DNA of 64,000 nt. It comes from UBA7985 sp038141425. GTDB lineage: Bacteria; Pseudomonadota; Alphaproteobacteria; UBA7985. The notes beneath the pieces were generated by a model. That model did no database searches and was not told where the DNA came from. It saw only the letters and a list, made by a program, of their open reading frames with translations. The stretch is taken from the NCBI GenBank assembly GCA_038141425.1, contig JAYQIC010000007.1, forward strand, positions 62,001 through 126,000. Reading direction: 5' to 3'. The position numbers were made by a program, and so were the translations under genes. The first letter of the stretch is position 1, and each line of letters starts with the position of its first letter. Of this stretch, positions 18,874 through 27,542 are shown piece by piece.

Positions 18874-20226
18874 ATGAGAACCCTGATCCCGAACCTGCGG
18901 CGGCCTGCGCTGTCGCTCGCTGCTGCTGCCGGTCTGATCGCGGTCTTTGGCCTTGGCCAGCCCGCTGCCGCCATCGATATTCAGGTGGTGCCGATCACCG
19001 ACGAGGTCGATGCGTGGCTGGTCGAAGATCACACCAACCCGCTGATCACGCTCAAATTCGGCTTCGAAGGCGGCTCCCGCTGGGACGAGCCGGGCAAGGA
19101 GGGCACCGCTTCGCTGGCCTTCGGATCACTGAACGAGGGCGCAGGCGAGATGAACGCCGAGACCTTCCTCGGACTGCTGCAGGATGAGGCCGTTTCCATG
19201 GCCGGCAGCGCCGGGTTCAAGTGGTCGACGGTCAGCTTCCAGACCCCGACAGCGTCGATCGACTTTGCCTTCGAGCAGCTTGAAACCATGCTCACGGACC
19301 CTGCCTTTGACCCCGAGGGGGTCGAGCGCATGCGGCGCGATGCCCTCGCCGGTGCCGCGCAACGGGCTCGAGCGCCCGGCGCGCAGCTGGGCGAGGCCTT
19401 CTTCGACGCGCTCTGGGGTGAGGATGATCCGCGGAACCGTAAGTTCAGCGGCGATATGGAGACCATTCCGGCGATCACCCAGGCCGATCTGTTCGCGGTC
19501 ACCGACCGCATCATCGGGCGGAACAACGTCATTATCGCAGCGGTGGGCGACATCACGCCCGACGAGCTGCGCCGCCGGGTGGCGCCTATTCTTGCGCGCC
19601 TGCCGGAGGTGACCCCGCCCGAAGACCTCGCGCCGCCGGTGTTTGCGCGTTTCGAGGCACCGGTCGCCATCGACTTTGACCAGACCCAGACTATCGTCTA
19701 CGCGGTCGCCCCGGCCTTCCCGCGCACCGACCCGGACAACTACGCCGCGCGTGTGGTCAGCCACATCCTCGGCGCCGGGGGTCTGAGCTCGCGGCTGAGC
19801 GAGCGGGTCCGCAACCAGCTCGGGTTGGTCTATGGCATCAACAGCAGCTATTCGGGCCGCGCCGACTACGGCTCGGTTTCCTTCAACTTTGCCACGGCCA
19901 ACGATGCCGCCGATGAGGCGCTGGATGCCACGCTGGAAGTCTGGCAAGACTTCGCCGAGAACGGCCCAACGGCCGAGGAAGTCGAGGAGGCCATCGCCTA
20001 CCTCACCGGCTCCTATGCCAACTACTTCCTCAATTCGAACGACGTGGTCGACTATGTGTTGAGTATCCAGATCCAGGATCTGCCGCCCGATTTCCCCGAG
20101 TTCCGCAACGACCTGTTCCGCGCGGTGACGCTCGAGGACGCGCAGCGGACGGCACGGCGGCTCTACAGCGAAGAACTGCGCTATGGTCTGGTGGGTCGCC
20201 CAACGGCGTTTACACCGGACGAGTAA
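18874..20226 (+). CDS. M16 family peptidase-like protein, non-catalytic partner
   Basis: 450 residues with an N-terminal signal peptide ending near PAAA. The M16 fold is clear (GSRWDEPGKEGTASLAFGSLNEGAG, NNVIIAAVGDITPDELRRR, GGLSSRLSERVRNQLGLVYG), but where the HxxEH should be, the sequence reads AFGSLNEGAG, so it cannot bind catalytic zinc. The RxxGLxY substrate-binding element near the C-terminal half is kept. This is typical of the second subunit of M16B heterodimers. Spaced 3 bp from the catalytic gene. Confidence 0.92.
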   Translation: MRTLIPNLRRPALSLAAAAGLIAVFGLGQPAAAIDIQVVPITDEVDAWLVEDHTNPLITLKFGFEGGSRWDEPGKEGTASLAFGSLNEGAGEMNAETFLGLLQDEAVSMAGSAGFKWSTVSFQTPTASIDFAFEQLETMLTDPAFDPEGVERMRRDALAGAAQRARAPGAQLGEAFFDALWGEDDPRNRKFSGDMETIPAITQADLFAVTDRIIGRNNVIIAAVGDITPDELRRRVAPILARLPEVTPPEDLAPPVFARFEAPVAIDFDQTQTIVYAVAPAFPRTDPDNYAARVVSHILGAGGLSSRLSERVRNQLGLVYGINSSYSGRADYGSVSFNFATANDAADEALDATLEVWQDFAENGPTAEEVEEAIAYLTGSYANYFLNSNDVVDYVLSIQIQDLPPDFPEFRNDLFRAVTLEDAQRTARRLYSEELRYGLVGRPTAFTPDE

Positions 20227-20289
20227 GCCTCGCCGAAACAGGTTGGAACCGGGCTTGCTTTCAGGCCCGGTTTCCGGCGAAATCGGGGC

Positions 20290-21063
20290 ATGCAATTCGA
20301 CCCCGATCCCCTGCTTGGCCCCGACGATCCACCGCCCTTCCATTGGGTGCAGCGGCGGCCTGCGCAGCGCACTCTGCTGCTCAATGATCACGCCGGGTTT
20401 CGCACGCCCAAGGCGCTGGGTGATCTCGGCCTGCCCGACTACGCCTGGCGCAGCCACATCGTCGGCGATTGGGGGATGGAGGCGCTGGGCCGGGATTTGG
20501 TGCAGCGGCTCGATGGCTCGCTGATCGAGGGCGTTTATTCCCGCGCCGTGCTCGACCTGAACCGGCGTCCGACCGACTGGGACATGGCCGGGGCCATGCT
20601 CGACGGCGTTTCAGTGCCCGCCAACTGCGATCTTGCGCCTGCGTCCTACGCCGCCCGGATCGAGGCGATCCACCGCCCTTACCACGACGAGATCGAGGCT
20701 TTTATTGCCGAGATGGAGCACCCGCACCCGCTGATCGTGCACTGCCACTCCTTCACCGACTGCCTGATGTCGACACCGGACGACCCGCGACCGTGGGAAA
20801 TCGGGCTGCTGCACTATTGTGAAGAAGACCGCGCCGGGGCCGCCATCGACTGGCTGCGGCGACACACCAACTACACGGTTGGGGATAACCAGCCCTACGA
20901 CCTGTTCGAGCGGATGACAGGCTCCTACGCTCTGCACAACATGCACCGGACCTTGCCTGCTATCACCTTTGAAATCCGACAGGATCTCATCACCACGGCA
21001 GCGGAGGTGGACCACTGGGCCAGCCTGCTCGACGCCATGATCAAGGACGTGTTTCAGCCATGA
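20290..21063 (+). CDS. N-formylglutamate amidohydrolase family protein (copy 1)
   Basis: 257 residues of the FGase fold: LLLNDHAGFRTP in place of the usual SxPHxG, YSRAVLDLNR, HRPYHDEIEAF and VHCHSF, which supply the metal and substrate ligands. The best-known reaction is hydrolysis of N-formyl-L-glutamate at the end of histidine degradation; this copy has H in NDHAG rather than PHSG and may act on another substrate. No hut genes are nearby. It overlaps the DUF1244 gene by 4 bp (ATGA), so the two are coupled. A second paralogue lies at 37825-38784. Confidence 0.8.
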   Translation: MQFDPDPLLGPDDPPPFHWVQRRPAQRTLLLNDHAGFRTPKALGDLGLPDYAWRSHIVGDWGMEALGRDLVQRLDGSLIEGVYSRAVLDLNRRPTDWDMAGAMLDGVSVPANCDLAPASYAARIEAIHRPYHDEIEAFIAEMEHPHPLIVHCHSFTDCLMSTPDDPRPWEIGLLHYCEEDRAGAAIDWLRRHTNYTVGDNQPYDLFERMTGSYALHNMHRTLPAITFEIRQDLITTAAEVDHWASLLDAMIKDVFQP

Positions 21064-21369
21064 CAGACCTGGATACTGCCACCCGGACCGAACTCGAAGC
21101 CGCCGCGTTTCGCGCCCTGCGCGCGCACCTGATGGAGCGCAGTGACGTGCAGAATATCGACATGATGAACCTCGCCGGGTTCTGCCGGAACTGCCTGTCG
21201 CGCTGGTACGGTGAAGCTGCAGGCGAGCGCGGGATTGAGATGACCAAGGACGAGGCACGCGAAGCCTTCTACGGTGAACCCTACGAGGACTGGCGCGCCA
21301 AGCACCAGACCGAAGCAACCACAAGAACAGCAGGCTGCCTTTGCCAAGGCCGCTGCAGCGGAGAAGTGA
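21060..21369 (+). CDS. DUF1244 family protein (one frameshift)
   Basis: About 100 residues of the alphaproteobacterial DUF1244 family: HLMERSDVQNIDMMNLAGFCRNCLSRWY and GIEMTKDEAREAFYG. After YEDWRAKHQTEA the frame shifts near 21325; the other frame gives QEQQAAFAKAAAAEK and a TGA at 21367-21369, the expected C terminus. Without the shift the frame would run into gapR and create an artificial fusion. The conserved Cys pair (C-RNC) suggests a structural or metal role; no function is known. It is coupled upstream to the FGase gene and followed 2 bp later by gapR. Confidence 0.85.
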
Positions 21370-21371
21370 CG

Positions 21372-21680
21372 ATGTCCGACGAATTCGACAACGAACTCGA
21401 CCAGATCATGGCCGACACCACGGCCAAGGCCGAACCCATGCCTTCGGGCACCCCCGCTGCTGCTGCGCTGATCCAGTTCATCGAGCGCGTCGAGCGGCTC
21501 GAAGAAGAAAAGGCCGGTCTGATGGAGGATATCCGCTCGGTCTACGGCGAGGCTAAGGGGGCTGGTTTTGACCCCAAGATCATGCGCGCCATCGTACGCC
21601 TGCGGAAGATGGAGCCCGCCGACCGGCAGGAGCAGGAAGCCCTGATCGAAACCTACAAGGCCGCCGTTGGCATGGGCTGA
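21372..21680 (+). CDS. gapR: GapR-type nucleoid-associated protein (DUF2312)
   Basis: 102 residues. The core IQFIERVERLEEEKAG...DIRSVYGEAKGAGFDPK and the end MRAIVRLRKMEPADRQEQEAL match the DUF2312/GapR family, whose Caulobacter member clamps around overtwisted DNA ahead of replication and transcription forks and is essential there. The N-terminal 30 residues are a disordered-looking acidic lead. The ATG at 21372 is two bases after the DUF1244 stop, consistent with co-translation. Confidence 0.92.
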   Translation: MSDEFDNELDQIMADTTAKAEPMPSGTPAAAALIQFIERVERLEEEKAGLMEDIRSVYGEAKGAGFDPKIMRAIVRLRKMEPADRQEQEALIETYKAAVGMG

Positions 21681-21719
21681 GCCCTGATCAAGGTGAACTT
21701 GAACCGCCGTTAAGTCGAC

Positions 21720-22235
21720 TCAGCCGTCGAGCTTGATATCGGGCAGAGGCATGACGTCAATACCGTCGTCGAGCAGGGCGTCGACCTGCTCCTTCGACGC
21801 TTTGCCGCGGATGCCGCGATCAGGCTTTTCGCCGTCGTGGATGGCGCGGGCTTCTTCGGCAAATTTATCACCCACGTCCTCGTGGGTCTTCTCCACCGAT
21901 GCCCGTACCGCGTGGAAGAACTGGCGCGCGGCGGCGACCTGCTCCGGTGACCAGTTGTTCGGCGCTGAGGTGGTCTGAACCGCTGGCTTCGCCTGTGCCT
22001 GCATCTGTGGCTGGGGTAGTGGTTGGGGTGGCGCTGGCAGCGAAGCAGTCTCCGCTTTGCCACGGTCCCGACCCCCGCGTACGTTCGGCTTCATCAGCGT
22101 TTTCTGCACCGAGGCATCGTTGCAGTGCGGGCAGGACACCAGACCGCGCTCGCGCTGGTCATCGAAACTGGCGCTGTCCGCAAACCAGGCTTCGAAGCCA
22201 TGGCCCTGAGAACACTGGAGGCTGAACTTGATCAT
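21720..22235 (-). CDS. DUF1178 family protein
   Basis: 171 residues. The N terminus has a zinc-ribbon-like layout: IKFSLQCSQGHGFEAWF, then CPHCNDASVQKTLMKP; a Pro/Gln-rich linker follows, then a helical C-terminal domain (WSPEQVAAARQFFHAVRASVEK...GDKFAEEARAIHDGEKPDRGIRG) typical of DUF1178. Function is unknown. It is on the minus strand, 25 bp downstream of the nitrilase-family gene, an order common in alphaproteobacteria, so the two probably share a transcript. Confidence 0.86.
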   Translation of the reverse strand: MIKFSLQCSQGHGFEAWFADSASFDDQRERGLVSCPHCNDASVQKTLMKPNVRGGRDRGKAETASLPAPPQPLPQPQMQAQAKPAVQTTSAPNNWSPEQVAAARQFFHAVRASVEKTHEDVGDKFAEEARAIHDGEKPDRGIRGKASKEQVDALLDDGIDVMPLPDIKLDG

Positions 22236-22260
22236 GGCCCTAATTTAGGGAGTCGGTGGC

Positions 22261-23100
22261 TCAGTGGGAAGATGAGAGGTGAAAGGTTCTGGCGTGATCC
22301 AGCGCCGGGATCGCCTGACGGGCCGCGCTGACCTTCTCGAAATCGAGGTCGAAGGCGAGGATGCCGGGCTCGGTTTCCGACGCCAGCTCCGCGACGATTT
22401 CGCCCCAGGGACTGACCACGCAGGAATGTCCGTAGGTCCGCCGCTCGCCCGCGTGTTCCCCGCAGGTGCCCGCCGCCAGCACCCAGCTGCCGGTCTCGAT
22501 CGCCCGGGCGCGCAGAAGCACGTGCCAGTGCGCCCGGCCCGTGGTCTGAGTGAAGGCTGCCGGGATCAGCAACACGTTGGCACCGGCCATGGCCAGCGAT
22601 TGATGCAGCGCCGGAAAGCGCAGGTCGTAGCAGATCGTGTGACCAAGGACCACAGGGCTGTCGGGCAGGGCGGAGAGCAGTGCCTCTTCGCCCGGGGTGA
22701 AAATCTCGCTCTCCCCGTAGTGCTGGCCATCGCCGATTTGAACGTCGAACAGGTGGATTTTGTCGTAGCTGTTGATCACCTCGCCTTCCGGGCTGAACAG
22801 GATCTGGCGGTTGACCATCGAGCCGGGAATTTCCCCGGCGACGAGCACCGACCCCAGACACAGGAACACCGACAGCTCGGCGGACAGCCGCTGCCCCATG
22901 GCGAAGACCGGGTCCTGTTCGAGCGGCAGGGCCTGGGCCATCATTACCTCGCGGTCGGGCTGGATGACGTTGCTGGCCTCGGCGGTCAGGATCATCTGGG
23001 GCCTGTGGTCAGTGGCAGCCTGCCGGATCATGGTTTCCAGCGACCCCGCATTAACTGCCGGGTCAGGGCCGACACAGAACTGGATCAGGCTGACTTTCAC
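22261..23100 (-). CDS. Carbon-nitrogen (nitrilase-superfamily) hydrolase
   Basis: 279-residue amidase of the Nit/omega-amidase-like branch. The Glu-Lys-Cys triad is present: E in LTAEASN, K in YDKIHLFDV, C in GHTICYDLRFP. An in-frame ATG at 23136 exists, but the GTG at 23098-23100 has AAGGA six bases upstream and gives the usual family start MKVSLIQ, so I take that. Likely substrates are deaminated glutathione or small amides; not resolvable from sequence. Upstream of DUF1178 on the same strand. Confidence 0.88.
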   Translation of the reverse strand: MKVSLIQFCVGPDPAVNAGSLETMIRQAATDHRPQMILTAEASNVIQPDREVMMAQALPLEQDPVFAMGQRLSAELSVFLCLGSVLVAGEIPGSMVNRQILFSPEGEVINSYDKIHLFDVQIGDGQHYGESEIFTPGEEALLSALPDSPVVLGHTICYDLRFPALHQSLAMAGANVLLIPAAFTQTTGRAHWHVLLRARAIETGSWVLAAGTCGEHAGERRTYGHSCVVSPWGEIVAELASETEPGILAFDLDFEKVSAARQAIPALDHARTFHLSSSH

Positions 23101-23284
23101 GGCTTTTTCCTTCTCTCTGCGCGCCTTTTCCACCATTGTTGCGCAGGCTCAGAGGCTCCCTTGCACAATGACGCACTGGTAAGGGGCATCACTCGACCCT
23201 AAGCTAAAGGGAGTTCAGGGCCGTGGAAACCACCTTCGCCAAGGATCGGTTGCCCGCCTGAGATCAACGCTGAGAGTACCGGTT

Positions 23285-24501
23285 TTGGACTACGCTTCAT
23301 TCTTTTCCGATCGCTTGTCATCGCTGCACAAGGAAGGGCGCTACCGCGTCTTCGCTAACCTTGAGCGCGTGTCGGGCAAGCATCCGAAGGCGGTCTACCG
23401 TGATCCCCTGACCGGGACGGCGCGGGAGATTACCGTCTGGTGCTCAAACGACTACCTCGGCATGGGTCAGAACGTCAGCGTGCAGCAGGCCATGGCCAAC
23501 GCTGCGCTGGAGCAGGGCGCGGGCGTCGGTGGCACGCGCAATATTTCCGGCACCAACCAGCTGCACGTGGAACTGGAACGGGAGCTGGCCGAACTGCACG
23601 GCAAAGAAGCCGGGCTAATCTTCACCTCTGGCTACGTCAGCAATCTCGCTGCGCTGGGCACGCTGGCTGCGAACCTCAAGGACTGCCTGATTTTCTCCGA
23701 CCGGCTCAACCACGCGTCGATGATCGAGGCGATGCGCTGGGCGCGTGCGGAGAAGGTGATTTTCGAGCACAACGATATGGCTGATCTGGAAGCCAAGCTG
23801 CGCCAGGCTGACCCGGACCGCCCCAAGATAATCGCCTTTGAGTCCTGCTATTCGATGGAGGGCGACTTCGCCCCCATCGGCACCATCTGCGACCTCGCCG
23901 AAAAGTACGGCGCGCTGACTTATCTCGATGAAGTCCACGCGGTCGGGCTCTACGGCCTGCACGGTGGTGGGGTGTCCGAACGCGACCAGCAGGCGCACCG
24001 GATCGACGTGATCGAAGGCACGCTGGCCAAGGCCTTCGGCTGCATGGGCGGCTATATCGCGGCGAACAGCGATATTGTCGACTTCGTCCGCTCCTACGCC
24101 TCGGCCTTTATCTTTACCACCGCGCTGCCGCCGTCGCTCACCGCTGGCGCGCTACAGGCTGTGCGACACCTGAAGGCCAGCCAGCAGGAACGCCTGCGGT
24201 TGCAGGAACGTGCTGCGACATTGAAGAGCAAGCTGCGCGCCGCGCAGTTGCCGTTCATGATGTCGGAAAGCCATATCGTGCCGGTCTTGGTCGGGGACGC
24301 ACGCCGCTGCCGCGAAGCCTCGGATATCCTGCTCGAAGATTTCAACATCTACGTCCAGCCGATCAACTATCCGACCGTGCCGCGCGGCACCGAGCGCCTG
24401 CGTTTCACCCCGGGCCGATGCACACGGATGAAGACATGGACCAGCTGGTCGCAGCGCTGCAGGCGACCTGGGCTCGCCTGAGCCTGTCGCAAGCCGCCTG
24501 A
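23285..24501 (+). CDS. hemA: 5-aminolevulinate synthase (one frameshift near the end)
   Basis: PLP enzyme condensing glycine with succinyl-CoA, the first committed step of tetrapyrrole synthesis by the Shemin (C4) route, typical of alphaproteobacteria. Motifs: WCSNDYLGMG, GGTRNISGT, YLDEVHAVGLYG and the PLP-lysine region EGTLAKAFGCMGGY. The start is TTG (DYASFFSDRL). Near 24415 the frame shifts by one: the annotated end RCTRMKTWTSW is replaced by PMHTDEDMDQLVAALQATW in the other frame, ending at TGA 24499-24501. Full length is about 405 residues, as expected. Confidence 0.93.
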
Positions 24502-24569
24502 AACCTCTCGAAATCCGGGCCGATTTGACCCATATGTGCCCCGACACGCTTTACTAAGGCTGGGAAAAA

Positions 24570-24881
24570 ATGCTCGTCGCGACCCTCGTTACCATCGCAG
24601 AAGCCCTGCAATTCGCCATCCGGGTGCTGAACCTGATCCTGCTGGTTTACATCGTTATCGGCTGGCTGCGGGTGTTCAACGTGGGCTTTGCCTTCAACCC
24701 TGTTGTCGGACAGATTTACGTGGGCCTGCACTCGGTGCTGGACCCGATCCTGTCGCTGATCCGTCGCGTGATCCCGACCCGCTACGGCGGTATCGATATT
24801 TCCCCCATTGTGCTGCTCGGCGGGCTCTGGCTGTTGCAGACCTTTGTGCGGACCTGGGCACGCCAGATCATGCTGGGCTAG
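24570..24881 (+). CDS. YggT family integral membrane protein
   Basis: 103 residues with two hydrophobic regions and the YggT pattern: VLNLILLVYIVIGWLRVFNV, then LDPILSLIRRVIPTRYGGIDISPIV. Members occur in most bacteria and cyanobacteria/plastids (YlmG); functions proposed include nucleoid distribution, osmotic stress tolerance and cell-envelope roles, none proven here. A GGGAAAA ribosome-binding region precedes the ATG. Downstream folD is 157 bp away on the same strand. Confidence 0.9.
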   Translation: MLVATLVTIAEALQFAIRVLNLILLVYIVIGWLRVFNVGFAFNPVVGQIYVGLHSVLDPILSLIRRVIPTRYGGIDISPIVLLGGLWLLQTFVRTWARQIMLG

Positions 24882-25038
24882 GCCGATTGGCCGGAAAAGC
24901 GGCTGGTCTTCGCCAGAGCCTGTCGCTTTAGCGATTGCCGATGTAGGCCTGCGCCCTATGGTCGCGCCAGAACCTATCCGATAGTGCAGAGCAGGCAGGG
25001 GCAAGTGGCTCCCTGCTCGAAACAAGGAGCACAGCGCC

Positions 25039-25935
25039 ATGACAGCGAAACTGATCGACGGTAAGGCCTTCGCAGCCGGTCTGCGGGAGCGCGTGAAAGG
25101 TGGTGCCGATGCCCTGATGAGCAGCCATGGCGTCAAGCCGGGGTTGGCCGTGGTGATCGTCGGTGAAGACCCGGCCAGTCAGGTCTACGTGCGCAACAAG
25201 GTCAAGCAGACCGCCGAAGCGGGTATGGAGTCCATCCATCACGAACTGCCGGCAACCACTGAGCAGGCTAAGCTCGAAACCCTGATCGCCGCGCTCAACG
25301 CCGATCCGAAGATCCACGGCATTCTGGTGCAACTGCCGCTGCCCGGTCATATCGACAGCGACGCCGTGCTGGCCCGCATCGTGCCGGAAAAGGACGTGGA
25401 CGGCTTCCACGAGGTCAATGTCGGCCGCCTCTCTATCGGCGCGACCGGCAATGCCAAGCCGATCATTCCCTGCACGCCGTGGGGCTCGCTGATGCTGATC
25501 AAGGACACGCTGGGCGATATTTCCGGCGCCAACGCTGTCGTCGTCGGCCGCTCGAACATCGTCGGCAAGCCGATGGCGCAACTGCTGCTCGGTGCCAACG
25601 CCACTGTTACCATCGCCCATTCCCGCACCCGGGACCTTCAGGCGCTGTGCAAGACCGCCGATATTCTGGTCGCGGCCGTGGGCCGTCCTGAAATGGTGCG
25701 CGGCGACTGGGTGCGCGACGGGGCCTGCGTGATCGACGTCGGCATCAACCGCATCCCCAAGGATGACGGCAAGACCCGACTGGTCGGCGACGTTGCCTTC
25801 GACGAGTGCCTTGGCCATGCAGGTTCGATCACGCCGGTCCCCGGTGGGGTTGGCCCCATGACCATCGCCTGCCTGCTCGCCAACACCCTGACGGCGGCGC
25901 ACCGCTCACTGGGGCTGGACGACCCCGAAGTCTGA
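25039..25935 (+). CDS. folD: Methylenetetrahydrofolate dehydrogenase/cyclohydrolase
   Basis: Cytosolic bifunctional enzyme of one-carbon metabolism converting 5,10-methylene-THF to 10-formyl-THF with NADP. Family motifs are complete: GEDPASQVYVRNK (with the catalytic-lysine region downstream of YV), GILVQLPLP, KDVDGFHEVNVG, VVVGRSNIVGKP and PVPGGVGPMT. 298 residues is standard. An AACAAGGAG Shine-Dalgarno lies upstream. The presence of demethylating enzymes (dimethylglycine dehydrogenase-like) elsewhere in the window makes FolD a natural partner, but they are not linked. Confidence 0.97.
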   Translation: MTAKLIDGKAFAAGLRERVKGGADALMSSHGVKPGLAVVIVGEDPASQVYVRNKVKQTAEAGMESIHHELPATTEQAKLETLIAALNADPKIHGILVQLPLPGHIDSDAVLARIVPEKDVDGFHEVNVGRLSIGATGNAKPIIPCTPWGSLMLIKDTLGDISGANAVVVGRSNIVGKPMAQLLLGANATVTIAHSRTRDLQALCKTADILVAAVGRPEMVRGDWVRDGACVIDVGINRIPKDDGKTRLVGDVAFDECLGHAGSITPVPGGVGPMTIACLLANTLTAAHRSLGLDDPEV

Positions 25936-26073
25936 TCCGATCCCCAGGACAGGGCACCGACCCGCTATCACTCAGGTGTGAGCCGGCGTTGGAAGGCTTG
26001 TGTCGCCTTTCCCGGCCGATGGTCTATGTTAGCGTTCAGACATCGCATGCGACAGGACAGGGGAATTCGGCCC

Positions 26074-27045
26074 ATGACACCCATCATCCGGCCCGACTGG
26101 TGGCTGCCAGAGAGTGCAGCAACCGATGAGAGTATCTACCGCAACCGCCGTGACATCCTGAAGGCTCTGGGCATTGGCTCCGTCGGTGCCGGTCTGGCGC
26201 TGAGTGGTGGTCTCCCGGCCGGCGCGGATACCAGCGACCTGTACCCGGTGGACCGCAACCCGAATTTTGCCGCGACGCTCAATGGCCGCCCGATGACCAG
26301 CTACGAGATCGCCACGACCTACAACAACTACTATGAATTCGGCACGTCGAAGAAGGTCTCTGCCAACGCGCAGAAGCTGAACACCGAGCCTTGGCCGATC
26401 GAGATCGGCGGTCTGGTCAACAACCCGATGACGCTGGATTTTGAAGACCTCGTCCGCAAGATGCCGCTTGAGGAGCGCGTCTATCGCCTGCGCTGCGTTG
26501 AAGCCTGGTCCATGGTCGTGCCGTGGTCGGGCTTTCCCCTGCGCGAGCTGGTGAAGATGGCCGACCCGACTTCGGATGCGAAGTACGTCCGCCTGACATC
26601 CTTCCTCCGTCCGGACGAAGCCCGGCAGCAGTACCGCAGCCGCTGGCCCTTCCCCTACGTCGAGGGACTGGAACTGGCCGAAGCCACCAACGACCTCGCC
26701 TTTATGGTGACGGGCCTGTACGGCGAGCCGTTGCCCAAGCAGAATGGCGCGCCCATGCGGCTGACCGTGCCGTGGAAGTACGGCTTCAAGCACAACAAGG
26801 GCATCACCCGCATCGACTTCGTGGCGGAAAAGCCGACCACCTTCTGGATGACCGCCGGGCCAGCCGAATATGGCTTCTTCGCCAACGTGAACCCGGAAGT
26901 GCCTCACCGGCGCTGGTCACAGGCCACCGAGCGGGATATCGGCCGCCGCGGGCAGCAGATGGAGACCCAGCTGTACAACGGCTATGCGGCGCAGGTGGCA
27001 TCGCTTTACACCGGTCGCGATTCTGGTCGCGACATCTTCTTCTGA
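26074..27045 (+). CDS. msrP: Protein-methionine-sulfoxide reductase, molybdopterin subunit
   Basis: Periplasmic molybdoenzyme repairing oxidised methionines in envelope proteins. 323 residues. A Tat signal is visible: R25-R26 in NRRDILK followed by a hydrophobic stretch. The molybdenum-ligating cysteine is C141 in RLRCVEAWSMVVPW, with the YYEFGTSKK and PWKYGFKHNKG segments typical of MsrP/YedY. I start at ATG 26074; the frame is open upstream but not family-like. Its usual membrane heme partner MsrQ is not encoded next to it; instead a small unknown membrane protein follows. Confidence 0.95.
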   Translation: MTPIIRPDWWLPESAATDESIYRNRRDILKALGIGSVGAGLALSGGLPAGADTSDLYPVDRNPNFAATLNGRPMTSYEIATTYNNYYEFGTSKKVSANAQKLNTEPWPIEIGGLVNNPMTLDFEDLVRKMPLEERVYRLRCVEAWSMVVPWSGFPLRELVKMADPTSDAKYVRLTSFLRPDEARQQYRSRWPFPYVEGLELAEATNDLAFMVTGLYGEPLPKQNGAPMRLTVPWKYGFKHNKGITRIDFVAEKPTTFWMTAGPAEYGFFANVNPEVPHRRWSQATERDIGRRGQQMETQLYNGYAAQVASLYTGRDSGRDIFF

Positions 27046-27069
27046 TCGGACTGGACTGGATTGGCAGAC

Positions 27070-27460
27070 ATGGCCTCTGACCCCGTTGTCGATACTGCCG
27101 CAGGCCCGAGCCTGCGTGGTCGGTTGCTTCGGCTGGCTCGCGCTGGGGATCCAGGGGCTGGGCCTGCTCGGGCTGGCGCTGTCGGTCATCGCCTTCCTGA
27201 TCGGGCTGGTGGTGCTGGGGCCAGCGCAGGTTCTGGGCGCTTCGGTCGATGAAATCTGGTTCCAGACCAACGCCTTCAGCCTCGACCTGTTTCAGGTGTT
27301 TATCGAGCGCAAGCTTTTCTTCTGGCTGCCCAACCCGACCGACCCTTGGTTTAACGTGATCCGACCCATCCTGTTCCGCCGTCCGGTCACTCTCGCGCTG
27401 GCCGCCATCGTTATTTTTGCGCTGGGTCGGGTGCTGCGCCGGGTCAGCCGCCGGGTCTGA
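27070..27460 (+). CDS. Small membrane protein of unknown function after msrP (likely one frameshift)
   Basis: Reading from ATG 27070 gives ASDPVVDTAAGPSLRGRLLR, and after a one-base shift near 27127 the neighbouring frame continues WLALGIQGLGLLGLALSV, a first transmembrane helix with a second half VIAFLIGLVVLG, then a soluble loop with FIERKLFFWLPNPTDPWFNVIRP and a last helix VTLALAAIVIFALG. About 129 residues. I do not recognise the family. It is not MsrQ, which is longer with heme-binding histidines in six helices. Its position 25 bp after msrP suggests a shared transcript. The joined reading is an inference. Confidence 0.5.
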
Positions 27461-27542
27461 GCTTTGGCCTGAAAGCACTGGCATCGCCGCGCGCGCCAAT
27501 GCTACACCGCTGCTAACAGAAGTCTGCGGGAGCACTACGGCG

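Noticed and set aside
21060..21680. A genuine DUF1244-GapR fusion protein
   Set aside because: The fused frame arises only because of a one-base shift near 21325; the alternative frame gives the normal DUF1244 end and a TGA two bases before the GapR ATG.
27070..27460. MsrQ (heme membrane partner of MsrP)
   Set aside because: Too short, lacks six helices and the heme histidines.
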